Source: DAITQM01 sp039794245 (GTDB taxonomy: Bacteria; Pseudomonadota; Gammaproteobacteria; Xanthomonadales; Wenzhouxiangellaceae). From it: DNA of 64,000 nucleotides. Made by a program: the position numbers and the translations under genes. Under the pieces are notes generated by a model, which searched no databases, was not told the DNA's origin, and saw nothing but the letters and a program-made list of their open reading frames with translations. Below, in pieces: positions 7,542 through 17,260 of this stretch; the stretch's first letter is position 1, and each line of letters starts with the position of its first letter. The stretch is taken from NCBI GenBank assembly GCA_039794245.1, contig JBDIVS010000009.1:36536-100535 (forward strand). Direction: 5' to 3'.

Positions 7542-8556
7542 ATGAACAGCATAGTGAACCGATGCCTTGACGGCTTGCGGCAGGGGGGTCCTCAGCCTGC
7601 TGCTTTTCAGCGGCCCGCTCGCGGCACATTCCGGCGGCGAGGTGACGCCTGCCAGCCAACCGGGGCTCGGCCGGGCCGAATTGACGGGCGGGTTTCCTCA
7701 GCGGAAGCGGCGGCGGCGTTCACCACCGGCCTTTTGCTGTTGCACCTTTTCGAGTACACTGCGGCGCGCCGGCATTTCCAGCAGGCCAGGGCGCTTGCGC
7801 CGGAATGGTTCATGCCTTACTGGGGCGAGGCGATGACCCATAACGCCCCGTTGTGGAACCAGTACGACCGGGGAGTTCCCCGCTGACGACGAGTTCCGGT
7901 TGTTCTATGCGCTGGCCCTGCTCGGCCGCCACGGCGGCGTGTGCGACCACGGTGATTACATGCGGGCCACGGCGCTCGCCGCCGAGGTGTTCGAGTGGCA
8001 GCCGGAACACCCCGGAGCGGCGCATTATTTGATCCATGGCGTTGACGACGCGATCCACGCCCCGCTCGGCCTGAACGCCGCGCGCTCCCTGGCGCGGATC
8101 GCGCCCGCCGCGCCGCACGCCCAGCACATGGCGTCGCACATTTTTCTGGCGCTCGGCTTGTAGCCGGAGACGGCCGAAGCGAACCGCCGGGCCATCGATG
8201 TACGCCGGCGGTCCGATGGCAACGGTGGGGACTGCGGTCATTATCCGGTGTGGCTGCATTACGCCCTGCTGCAGCAAGGGCAGAGCAGCGAAGCGGCCCG
8301 GCAGCTCGAAGCCTGCCGGCAAGCCGCGGCGGGCACACCGCCGGCGGCGCGGTTCGAGCTCGATCCGGACGATTCGGCGCGCGGTTCGCTGGTCCAGATG
8401 CGGGCCCGGCAGTGGATCGATGGCCGCCCCGATTCTGCCGCGCTCCCGAAATGGTCGCCTGACCCTGGCGATGCGGTGCTCCCGGCGATGACCATCGAAC
8501 TGATCCGTGGTTTGCAGGCTTACGGTCGCAACGACAACGCTGCCCGGCGCGCTTAG
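7542..8556 (+). pseudogene. Decayed exported TPR-like protein gene
   Basis: Pieces of one protein family lie in order but in different frames. The first, from ATG 7542, runs into a run of six G near 7583. A signal-peptide-like piece, VLSLLLFSGPLAAHSGGE, lies one frame over. Then TTGLLLLHLFEYTAARRHFQQARALAPEWFMPYWGEAMTH lies in the original frame up to 7886. The largest piece, LFYALALLGR and HPGAAHYLIHGVDDAIHAPLG, HAQHMASHIFLALGL, ends in an in-frame TAG at 8161 and resumes as PETAEANRRAI. At least three frameshifts and one stop are needed to join them. HPGAAHYLIH and HMxSHIF are hallmarks of a TPR-containing family of unknown function. Confidence 0.8.
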
Positions 8557-8717
8557 CGCCCCGTCCCGGTAGGTTGCGTCCCAAACGCCCGCGGGCGGCG
8601 TCCATCGGCTGGGCGATAGAATCACTATCGCCTGCGCCTCGCTCCTTGCCGGCGGGCGGTTGGGAACGCAACGCGGCTCGTGCGAAATGCCGAGATTCGT
8701 TCTCTATCTGCCTTCAG
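8557..8717. other. Intergenic stretch with a strong hairpin
   Basis: No gene is visible. It holds a perfect 8-bp hairpin at 8612-8632 (GGCGATAG, loop AATCA, CTATCGCC) inside a wider imperfect inverted repeat, GTTGCGTCCCAA near 8572 and TTGGGAACGCAAC near 8669. A very similar hairpin, with stem ending in CGTAG and loop AATGA, lies inside the related repeat at 36542-36562. This stretch is therefore probably part of the same element, whose right end follows. Confidence 0.5.
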
Positions 8718-8838
8718 CTTGGGCGAGAAACCGGGCGCGTCACCCCAGGTGAATTCGATGCTTTAACTAAAATTCTCATAACTTATTGATTTAATGAAGA
8801 AATCTATAAATTCAAGCAAAATTTATGCAACTGTTGGG
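8718..8838 (+). repeat. MITE-like element family A, right-end copy (1 of 3)
   Basis: These 121 bp match 42633-42753 with three differences and no gaps, and end in the terminal repeat AATTTATGCAACTGTTGGG. No left terminal repeat was found upstream, so this copy is truncated or its left part has diverged. The terminal repeat abuts the group II intron fragment directly. The A+T-rich right half contrasts with the surrounding DNA. Confidence 0.8.
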
Positions 8839-8946
8839 TGCATGCTTGTGACGAATCCACCGGGAGCGCCGGATGCGGGAAATCCGCACGTCCGGTGCGA
8901 CGAGGGGCGAGGGCCCGGCATCCGTCGGGTTCCTCGCCTACTCTAC
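8839..8946 (+). mobile_element. Solitary group II intron domain V/VI fragment
   Basis: It repeats the intron 3' end seen at 403-504. It contains domain V from about 8864 and domain VI to about 8946, with no maturase ORF. Compared with the first copy it has an extra GGCGAGG block, so its domain VI stem can pair GGCGAGG with CCTCGCC. The first copy has a shorter stem. It begins exactly at the end of a family A repeat. Confidence 0.8.
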
Positions 8947-9195
8947 TGTCCTATCTTCGTAGTAGAAGCCATCATGTGACAGGCGTTGGCGAACCATTTT
9001 CGGTCGTCCGTCATTCCGGCATGGATTGCCGGAATCCAGTTCACAGGGAGGTGAGAGACGAAGCCATCCCTGGCGCCTGGAGTCCCTGCCTGCCGGCCGG
9101 CGGCAATCCCTGCGTGTGACGACATGGCATTTGTCTGGCGGCGTGAAGGCCCCTTTGCGGGACCCTCTGTCCAAAGCCACCGCTTTGCCGGTGGT
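8947..9195. other. Intergenic region with hairpins, downstream of tsaD
   Basis: No coding region is supported. ATTCCGGCATGGATTGCCGGAAT near 9014-9036 is a hairpin of the type common in repetitive intergenic sequence. CCACCG-CTTTG-CCGGTGG near 9177-9194 lies just past the tsaD stop and could end its transcript, although no clear T-run follows. Confidence 0.4.
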
Positions 9196-10251
9196 TCACT
9201 GCCTCTCGGCCGGCGGCTCGGCGGCGGCGGCCAGGTCCCAGCGCGGCCAGGCGCGGATTTGCCGCTCGCCGCTCGCCGCGATCGTTGCCAGTTTTTCCGT
9301 TCCCAGGGCCGCGGCGTGCAGCGCGCCGGCGAAGGCGATCATCACGCCGTTGTCGGTGCACAGTTCGGGCGGCGGGAAATATACCCGGTGACCGCCGGCA
9401 TTGGCGTCGGCCTCAAGGCGTGCCCTGAGCGCGCGGTTGGCGGCAACTCCGCCGGAGACGATCAGCCGGGTCATGCCGCTTTGCGCCAGTGCCCGGCGGC
9501 ATTTCTCCGCCAGTGTTTCGACGATTGCCTGCTGAAACCCGGCCGCCAGATCGGCGGCACGGGCCGGATCCCGGCCCACTTCCGTCCACAGCAGGCGCAT
9601 TTTGGTCTTCAGGCCGCTGAAACTGAAATCGAGGCTGCCGGGGCCGAGCAGCGGGCGCGGCAGTTTGAATGCCTTGGGGTTGCCGCGGGCGGCCAGCGCG
9701 GCCAGCGCCGCGCCGCCCGGATAGCCAAGGCCGAGCAGTTTGGCGGTCTTGTCGAATGCCTCACCGGCGGCGTCGTCGAGTGTCGCGCCGAGTACACGGT
9801 AGTCGCTAAGGCCGTGCACCGCGACCAGTTGCGTGTGGCCACCCGAGACGAGCAGGGCGAGATACGGAAAATCCGGCCGTTCGGCGGCGAGCAACGGCGC
9901 GAGCAGGTGCGCTTCCAGGTGATGGATCGGCAGGGCCGGTTTGCGCCAGGCGTAGGCCAGGCTCTGGCCCACCGCCGCGCCGACCAGCAGCGCTCCGATC
10001 AGGCCGGGGCCGGCGGTATAGGCGATGGCGTCGATCCCGGCTGCGGTGACCTGCGCCTCGCGCATGGCCCCGGTCAAAAGCGGCACGATTTTGCTGAGAT
10101 GGTCACGGCTGGCCAGTTCGGGTACGACGCCACCGTAAAGGGCGTGCGCCGCCACCTGGCTGTGCAGGCGGTGGGCGAGCACGCCGCCCGGGTGACGGTA
10201 AAGCGCAACCCCGGTTTCGTCGCAGGAGGTTTCGATTCCAAGAATCAGCAT
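9196..10251 (-). CDS. tsaD: tRNA N6-adenosine threonylcarbamoyltransferase
   Basis: 351 residues, close to the family norm of about 340. The start MLILGIETSCDETGVAL is diagnostic. Metal ligands lie in HHLEAHLLAP, the ASKHA nucleotide motif in LALLVSGGHTQL, and further signatures in EAFDKTAKLLGLGYPGG, SFSGLKT, VSGGVAANRALR and CTDNGVMIA. The enzyme transfers threonylcarbamoyl from TC-AMP to A37 of ANN-decoding tRNAs, working with TsaB and TsaE, which are not in this window. It is divergent from rpsU, an arrangement common in proteobacteria. Confidence 0.98.
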   Translation of the reverse strand: MLILGIETSCDETGVALYRHPGGVLAHRLHSQVAAHALYGGVVPELASRDHLSKIVPLLTGAMREAQVTAAGIDAIAYTAGPGLIGALLVGAAVGQSLAYAWRKPALPIHHLEAHLLAPLLAAERPDFPYLALLVSGGHTQLVAVHGLSDYRVLGATLDDAAGEAFDKTAKLLGLGYPGGAALAALAARGNPKAFKLPRPLLGPGSLDFSFSGLKTKMRLLWTEVGRDPARAADLAAGFQQAIVETLAEKCRRALAQSGMTRLIVSGGVAANRALRARLEADANAGGHRVYFPPPELCTDNGVMIAFAGALHAAALGTEKLATIAASGERQIRAWPRWDLAAAAEPPAERQ

Positions 10252-10254
10252 GAT

Positions 10255-10284
10255 TTGGCACCTGAGAAGGTCTCAGGGTATAAT
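10255..10284 (+). promoter_or_regulatory. Sigma70 promoter for rpsU with a palindrome in its spacer
   Basis: TTGGCA (10255-10260) is followed after 18 bases by TATAAT (10279-10284), about 60 bases before the rpsU ATG. The spacer contains a perfect inverted repeat, CCTGAGA-AGG-TCTCAGG, at 10261-10277. That position suits a repressor site, but no regulator is identified. Confidence 0.7.
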
Positions 10285-10346
10285 AAACGGCTCTTTAACC
10301 CTGGCCTCCGGGTGCGCTCCGGCTGGCCGCCGACGATGGAGATTCC

Positions 10347-10562
10347 ATGCCGAGCGTCAAAGTACGAGAAAATGAACCTTTCGAATACGCCCTCCGGCGC
10401 TTCAAGCGTTCCTGCGAGAAGGCCGGGGTGCTGGCCGAAACCCGCCGCCGCGAATATTACGAAAAGCCCACCCAGGAAAGAAAGCGCAAGGCCGCTGCCG
10501 CGGTGAAGCGCCACCTGCGCCGCTTGTCGCGCGACGTGACCCAGCGCCAGCGCTTGTACTGA
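10347..10562 (+). CDS. rpsU: 30S ribosomal protein S21
   Basis: 71 residues, exactly the usual proteobacterial length. MPSVKVRENEPFEYALRRFKR is the canonical start and the C-terminal part is Arg/Lys rich (RRREYYEKPTQERKRK). S21 helps base pairing between mRNA and the 3' end of 16S rRNA during initiation. It is first in the rpsU-yqeY-dnaG-rpoD block. A GGAG ribosome site lies about ten bases before the ATG. Confidence 0.98.
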   Translation: MPSVKVRENEPFEYALRRFKRSCEKAGVLAETRRREYYEKPTQERKRKAAAAVKRHLRRLSRDVTQRQRLY

Positions 10563-10652
10563 TGTCCATCGTGCCGGTCGTGTACCGGCGCGGTATCATG
10601 CACGCGGGCCGGCTGCCCGGCCACCAACACCCGTGAACCCGACCAGACCGAG

Positions 10653-11111
10653 ATGACGCTCAAGGACCGCATACTGGAGGCGGTGAAAGCCGCGATGCGC
10701 GCCGGCGACAAACCCCGGCTGGGTGCCCTGCGCCTGATCGCCGCGGCGCTCAAACAAAAAGAAGTGGACGAGCGCCTGGAACTCGAAGACACCGCGGTGC
10801 TCGCCGTGCTCGAAAAAATGCTGAAGCAGCGCCGCGAATCGGAAAGCCAGTACCGGCAGGCCGGCCGTGCCGATCTGGCTGACCGCGAGGCGTTCGAGAT
10901 CGACGTCATCAATGAATTCATGCCGCCGCCGTTGACCCCCGAAGCGCTCGCCGCGCTGATCGACGAGGCCGTCGCCGCGGTTGCCGCCAGCGCTGAACTC
11001 GGCGGCCTGCGGGCGATGGGACAGGTGATGGCCGCGCTCAAGCCCCACGTCCAGGGGCGGGCTGACCCGCGCGAGGTCAGTGCCCTGGTCAGGCAACGCC
11101 TCGGCGGTTGA
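10653..11111 (+). CDS. yqeY: GatB/YqeY domain protein
   Basis: 152 residues. MTLKDRILEAVKAAMRAGDK, RLIAAALKQKEVDER, KMLKQRRESESQYRQAGR, EIDVINEFMPPPLT and a C-terminal GLRAMGQVMAALKPHVQGRAD place it in the YqeY family, related to the tail domain of the GatB amidotransferase subunit. Its biochemical role is not settled; binding of tRNA or an aminoacyl-tRNA-related role is a family-level guess. Insertion between rpsU and dnaG is common in gamma- and betaproteobacteria. About 20 bases separate it from dnaG. Confidence 0.95.
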   Translation: MTLKDRILEAVKAAMRAGDKPRLGALRLIAAALKQKEVDERLELEDTAVLAVLEKMLKQRRESESQYRQAGRADLADREAFEIDVINEFMPPPLTPEALAALIDEAVAAVAASAELGGLRAMGQVMAALKPHVQGRADPREVSALVRQRLGG

Positions 11112-11133
11112 GTGCCGGCATCGGGAGCCGCCC

Positions 11134-12843
11134 ATGGCCGGCCTGATCCCCGAACAGTTTATCGAAGAGCTGCTCAACCGGACGGACATCGTCGAAGTCA
11201 TCGGCCGCCATGTCCCGCTCAAGCCCAGCGGCCGGGAATACCAGGCGCTGTGCCCGTTTCACGAGGAAAAAACCCCGTCGTTCACGGTCAGCCCGCAAAA
11301 ACAGTTCTATCACTGTTTCGGCTGCGGGGCGCACGGCAGTGCCATCGGCTTTCTGATGCAGTTCGAGGGCCTGGCCTTTCCCGATGCGATCGCCGATCTG
11401 GCCGAGCGTGCCGGCATCCCGGTACCGCACGAGGCAGCACCGGCGGCTGCGGCACCCGGCATACAGCGGGCCCTGGAAGCGCTGGCCGCGGCGGCCCGCT
11501 TTTACCGCCGCCGATTGCAGGCCGAGCGCGCGGCCAAGGAATATCTGGCGGCGCGCGGGGTCAGCAACGAGATCTGCGAGCAGTTCCAGTTGGGTTATGC
11601 CCCGCCCGGCGGCGGGTTGCTCGCCGCCCTCGGCCGCGAGGGGTTCGATGCCGCCTGCCTGGAGCGTGCCGGTCTATGCAGCGACGGGCGTGACCGCTTT
11701 CGCGGGCGGGTGATGTTTCCGATCCACGACCGGCGCGGCCGGGTGATCGCTTTCGGCGGCCGGACGCTGGACGGCAGCGAGCCGAAGTACCTGAATTCGC
11801 CGGAAAATGCGTTATTTCATAAAGGCCGCGAGCTTTACGGCCTGTATCACGCCCGCCGCGGCCGGCGCCCGCCGCGGTTGATCGTCGTCGAAGGCTACCT
11901 CGATGTGATTGCGCTCGAACAACATGCGGTGCCGGGCGCCGTCGCCACACTCGGCACGGCGACCACGGCCGACCACGTGGCCCGGTTGTTTCAGACGACC
12001 AGCGAGGTCGTTTATTGTTTTGACGGCGATCGGGCCGGCCGGCAGGCCGCGTGGCGGGCGCTGGAAAACACCTTGCCGGCGTTGCGCGCCGGGCGCGAAG
12101 TCCGTTTCCTGGCCCTACCCGAAGGCGAGGATCCGGACACCCTGGTCCGCCGCCGCGGCGCTGCCGCATTCGCCGAACTGCTGGAGCGCGCCGAGCCGTT
12201 TTCGGCTTTTTTCTTCGCCGAGATCAGCCGCGATTTCAACGCCGCGACGATCGACGGCCAGGCCCGGCTGGTGGCCGCCGCCGAGCCGCTTTTAGCCAAG
12301 ATGCCGGCCGGCGCATTACGCGATCTGATGAATGACGAGCTGGCGCGCCGCACCCGCCATCGGCTCAACCTGCCGCCGGCGCCGCTCGCCGCAGCCCAGG
12401 GCGGGCGCCGGCGCAGCCGGCTGCCGAGTCCGGTGCGCCGGGCGCTGGCCTTGATCGTCAACCAGCCGGCGTTGGCCGGCGAGGTCGAGGTCCCCGATCT
12501 CGCCGGTTTTGAAACCCCGCCGGGATTCGATGTGCTGGTGGAACTGATTGAATTCTGTGCCTTGCGCCCGCATATGACCACGGCCCAGATGCTGGAACTG
12601 TGGCGCGATCGGCCGCACGGCGAGGTGCTGGTCAAATTGGCGACCGCGGCGGAAACGGCCGACCGTGAGCGCGAGCGCCGGGAGTTACTGGACCTGCTCG
12701 CCACGATCGAGCAGCAGGCGCTGCAAGCCCGGATCCGCCAACTGGCCGACCGCGGGCCACCCGGTGCCGAGGCATTGCGCGAGAACATGCGCCTCGCGCA
12801 CCGCATCCAGGAACTGCGGCGCCGCCTGGAAGGCGCTGAATAA
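11134..12843 (+). CDS. dnaG: DNA primase
   Basis: 569 residues from ATG 11134, chosen because MAGLIPEQFIEELLNRTDIVEVI is the family start and an AGCCGCC spacer precedes it; upstream in-frame codons overlap yqeY. The N-terminal CHC2 zinc-binding module reads CPFHEEKTPSF then HCFGCG (about residues 40-65). The catalytic TOPRIM domain contains RLIVVEGYLDVIAL and YCFDGDRAGRQAA. The C-terminal third, the DnaB-binding domain, is less conserved. It makes the RNA primers for the replication fork. Confidence 0.98.
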   Translation: MAGLIPEQFIEELLNRTDIVEVIGRHVPLKPSGREYQALCPFHEEKTPSFTVSPQKQFYHCFGCGAHGSAIGFLMQFEGLAFPDAIADLAERAGIPVPHEAAPAAAAPGIQRALEALAAAARFYRRRLQAERAAKEYLAARGVSNEICEQFQLGYAPPGGGLLAALGREGFDAACLERAGLCSDGRDRFRGRVMFPIHDRRGRVIAFGGRTLDGSEPKYLNSPENALFHKGRELYGLYHARRGRRPPRLIVVEGYLDVIALEQHAVPGAVATLGTATTADHVARLFQTTSEVVYCFDGDRAGRQAAWRALENTLPALRAGREVRFLALPEGEDPDTLVRRRGAAAFAELLERAEPFSAFFFAEISRDFNAATIDGQARLVAAAEPLLAKMPAGALRDLMNDELARRTRHRLNLPPAPLAAAQGGRRRSRLPSPVRRALALIVNQPALAGEVEVPDLAGFETPPGFDVLVELIEFCALRPHMTTAQMLELWRDRPHGEVLVKLATAAETADRERERRELLDLLATIEQQALQARIRQLADRGPPGAEALRENMRLAHRIQELRRRLEGAE

Positions 12844-12965
12844 TAATGGGCTTCGCCGGGATTGCGACCGGATGCCGCCGGGCGGTGATTTCGCCGGCCG
12901 TTCGCGGTCTAATAATTTGTCGGCGGGCGTTCCCGGAGCCCCGTCCTCCTGGAATACCCCCATTC

Positions 12966-12974
12966 TGTCATAAT
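12966..12974 (+). promoter_or_regulatory. Extended -10 promoter candidate in front of rpoD
   Basis: TGTCATAAT has the TGN extension plus CATAAT hexamer and lies about 55 bases before the rpoD start, in the 186-bp dnaG-rpoD gap. No good -35 is visible. An internal rpoD promoter is usual in this operon. Confidence 0.35.
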
Positions 12975-13029
12975 CAATTCCTTTGCTCGGGCAACTGATG
13001 CTCCGGCGCCCGGCCGCACCGGGCTTGCG

Positions 13030-14907
<1,878 letters not shown>

Positions 14908-14925
14908 CGCACACCAATCCGTATC

Positions 14926-15002
14926 GGGCCCTTAGCTCAGTTGGTTAGAGCAGGCGACTCATAATCGCTTGGTCGCAGGTTCAAGTCCTGCAGGGCCCAC
15001 CA
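14926..15002 (+). tRNA. ileX: tRNA-Ile2 with CAT anticodon (lysidine-modified type)
   Basis: 77 nt including an encoded CCA. Acceptor GGGCCCT pairs with AGGGCCC; the D arm is GCTCAGTTGGTTAGAGC. The anticodon stem-loop GGCGA-CTCATAA-TCGCT gives anticodon CAT, and the T arm is GCAGG-TTCAAGT-CCTGC. The body is very close to the Escherichia coli ileX tRNA, not to initiator or elongator Met. It would therefore be read as Ile(AUA) after TilS modification. It sits 18 bp after rpoD. Confidence 0.93.
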
Positions 15003-15058
15003 CCTTTTAGCGGTCCGATGAGCCGGGGGAGTTGGAGAACCACTCTGCTCCGGCATGG

Positions 15059-15102
15059 GCAGGACTTGAACCTGCGGGATTGTTCATATTGGTCGCAGGT
15101 TC
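15059..15102. repeat. Scrambled fragments of the tRNA-Ile2 T arm
   Basis: 15059-15075 is an inverted 17/17 copy of the T arm at 14975-14991. 15089-15102 is a direct 14/14 copy of 14969-14982 (TTGGTCGCAGGTTC). They lie within 100 bp downstream of the intact tRNA and cannot form a tRNA themselves. Confidence 0.7.
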
Positions 15103-15230
15103 CCCGGCCGGGGCAGGCTCCTGCCTGCCTGATCCGGCCGGTCCGGCCCGGACCATCCCTGGCCCGGTCGCGCGCGGGGCGAACACTTAGTCTGAAGTTC
15201 TTGTAGCTCAAAGCCCCGATTCTGGCCAAA

Positions 15231-15254
15231 CCCCTTGATTTTTCAAGGGGTTTT
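15231..15254. terminator. Rho-independent terminator downstream of rpoD and tRNA-Ile2
   Basis: CCCCTTGA, loop TTTT, TCAAGGGG, then TTTTG. The stem is perfect, with A residues on the 5' side, so it may work in both directions. Confidence 0.75.
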
Positions 15255-15293
15255 GTCGTTTCCGGGCCGGAACTTCACCTGCATTGTACCCAT

Positions 15294-15358
15294 GTAAGAA
15301 AGGGGTCAGGTAAGAAAGGGGTCAGGTCTTGATTCTTGCAAATGCAAGATTCAAGACC
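15294..15358. repeat. Short tandem repeat followed by a 15-bp stem-loop
   Basis: GTAAGAAAGGGGTCAG occurs twice in tandem (15294-15325). It is followed by an inverted repeat, GTCTTGATTCTTGCA with TGCAAGATTCAAGAC (one mismatch, short loop). This resembles the flanks often seen beside REP-associated transposons, but no transposase is present. From 15359 to 15700 no gene is supported; around 15590-15650 there are short repeats built on GATCGCGATCG and GATTTCGATC. Confidence 0.5.
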
Positions 15359-15700
15359 CAACCCCGTCATTTGTGACCCCTTCATTTGACCCCTTGGATT
15401 CGAAACTGGGTGGCAGGTTGTAGCACTCGATGCCGCCAGCGGGCGGTTCACCCGCTAGCTGGAAGGTGTCGTAGATCTGCTTGAAGGTCGCAACGACCGC
15501 GAGGCTTCCGCACATATCTGCCGGCCTGAATGATTTCGCGATTGCCAATCGGCATCCATAACTATCCCCCCACCCTTTAGATGGAATCGCGATCGAAATC
15601 GCGATCGGGATTGATAGCAGATGTCGATTTCGATCCCGATAACGATTTTGATCTCGGGTTTTGGCCTATTTTACCGCGCAAAATGTGAGCAGTGGCGAGT

Positions 15701-16168
15701 TTACTTTTCTTTCGGCGTGATATAGGTCAGGGATTCGATGACCGGTCTGGCTTGCTGTTCGAAGGCGACGAAGGTGCGAGGCTTGGCGGAGAAGACAGTG
15801 GCTTCGGCGAGGACTTGCAGGTAGCTGTTTTCGTCTTCGCGCACCTCGATGAACTGGCCGTCCTCGCGCTCGGGGTTGTTGCTGCCTTTGGTGACGGCGC
15901 TGTAGAAGTGCCGCCCCGGTTGGGCGAAATGGGCGGTGTAGGTGCGATCGGCGAGGATGGCGACCGGACGGCCGTCTTCTTTGATCGTGAACTCGATGCC
16001 GTCGCCGTCGTCGTCGTGGGCGCGATAAAAATACACCGTGCCGTGGCCCGGCGGCGGCGCCGGATAGACGTTCTGTTCATGCTTGACATAGGACTTGCAC
16101 GCCGCCAGGGGGAAGGCGGCGGCGAGCGCCAGGGCGGTGTATAGGATCGCTTTGTATGTCATGATCAT
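15701..16168 (-). CDS. Lipoprotein, DUF2846-like
   Basis: 155 residues. The N-terminus is a signal peptide with a lipobox, FPLAAC, giving an acylated Cys near residue 24. The mature part starts with charged residues and then GTVYFYRAHDDDGDGIEFTIKEDGRPVAIL and HFAQPGRHFYSAV. This is the pattern of DUF2846-type periplasmic beta-sandwich lipoproteins. Position +2 of the mature protein is Lys, so outer-membrane sorting is plausible. It shares the direction of the OmpA-like and TlpA-like genes upstream, 60 bp from the OmpA-like stop. Confidence 0.75.
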   Translation of the reverse strand: MIMTYKAILYTALALAAAFPLAACKSYVKHEQNVYPAPPPGHGTVYFYRAHDDDGDGIEFTIKEDGRPVAILADRTYTAHFAQPGRHFYSAVTKGSNNPEREDGQFIEVREDENSYLQVLAEATVFSAKPRTFVAFEQQARPVIESLTYITPKEK

Positions 16169-16228
16169 CCTCCTCCGCGGTTGATAACACGTCTCTGCCG
16201 GCGATGCTCGGCCACTCCCGCCGTAGCG

Positions 16229-17260
16229 TCAGCGACTGCCGCTGGCGGCCAAACGGTCGTCCAGTTCGCCGTGTTCGGGGTAGATGGCGATGATGACGCT
16301 CTGGTTCATCGCCTGGACGCCGAGTTCGTTGAACATTTCGCTGAAGCCGTATTCGCGGGCGACCTGGTTCGAGATTTGCGGCGGCTCCCAGCCGAACCAG
16401 ATGGTGTGGAGCTGCGCTTCACCGACGCCGCGCATCATCAGTTCGTCGCGGACTGCCAGGGCCCGCATGCCGGCCAGGCGGCGGTTGTATTCCAGGTTGC
16501 CGATCTTGCTCGCCCGGCCGATCAGCATCGCTTTGAGGTTGGGGTCGCGGGCCAGGACGTCGGCGGTGTTGTCGAGGAGGTCCGCGGTGCCGCGGTCGGT
16601 GCGGGGGACATTGGCGCTGTTGAAGGCGAACAGCACGATGCCGTGCGGCATGCGGGCGACGGCGCCGATATGGCACTGCATCAGGCTGGCGATCAGCGGG
16701 GCGCAGAATTCGCGGCAGTCGGCGATGCTTTGCATGTAGGCGGTGAACGACACTTCGTTGTTGCGGACGAAGTCCTGGTGATCGCGCAGGTGGTCCATCG
16801 CGAAGCGGCGGGCTTCATCGTCGTCGGCGAAATCGTGGGTCGCGGCCAGCCGCTCCATCGTCGCCTCCATCGCCTGCCTCCGGCACGCCGCTTCGAGCAA
16901 CGGGTTGGTCGAACGGGTGACGGTCAGGGCGCTGAGCCAGGCAGGTTCGGACGGGTCGCCCTCGAAGACGATCTTGCGCTCGCTGCCCGGCTGCGCGGCG
17001 ATCGTTTCGCTGGTGCTGGACACCTCATCGACCAGGGATTGGACCTCCGGCGGTAGGGCCGGTGGGGCCTCAGCCGGCGGCGGCAGTGCCGTGGGCGGCG
17101 CTTCCCCTTCCTCGATCGGTTGCTGGCGGGCGACGAAGCCGCCGTAGTGAACGGTGTGCTGGTGGGTATCGCCCGGTGCCGGCAGCGGGGCGAGGGCCGG
17201 GAGCAACAACACGGCTGCGGCGCTGAACAGGGGGAGCAGGAGCAGATGTAGGCGATTCAT
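16229..17260 (-). CDS. Exported protein with C-terminal OmpA-like domain
   Basis: 343 residues. It begins with a signal peptide or anchor (LHLLLLPLFSAAAVLLLPALA) and a Pro-rich linker (residues 60-90). A central region with three Cys lies around CREFCAPLIASLMQC. The C-terminal part resembles the peptidoglycan-binding OmpA domain: GIVLFAFNSANVP, LDNTADVLARDPNLKAMLIGRASKIGNLEYNRRLAGMRALAVRDELMMRGV. The canonical DxxG signature is replaced by GRAS, so peptidoglycan binding is not certain. The start codon overlaps the stop of the upstream TlpA-like gene by four bases. It may be the wall anchor of the envelope cluster. Confidence 0.8.
   Translation of the reverse strand: MNRLHLLLLPLFSAAAVLLLPALAPLPAPGDTHQHTVHYGGFVARQQPIEEGEAPPTALPPPAEAPPALPPEVQSLVDEVSSTSETIAAQPGSERKIVFEGDPSEPAWLSALTVTRSTNPLLEAACRRQAMEATMERLAATHDFADDDEARRFAMDHLRDHQDFVRNNEVSFTAYMQSIADCREFCAPLIASLMQCHIGAVARMPHGIVLFAFNSANVPRTDRGTADLLDNTADVLARDPNLKAMLIGRASKIGNLEYNRRLAGMRALAVRDELMMRGVGEAQLHTIWFGWEPPQISNQVAREYGFSEMFNELGVQAMNQSVIIAIYPEHGELDDRLAASGSR

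Noticed and set aside
14926..15002. Calling the CAT tRNA an elongator or initiator Met tRNA
   Set aside because: The arms match the Ile2 (ileX) type closely, and the position after rpoD agrees.
15351..15548. 65-codon minus-strand frame in the rpoD downstream gap
   Set aside because: It includes the hairpin repeat, has no ribosome site and no resemblance to a known protein.
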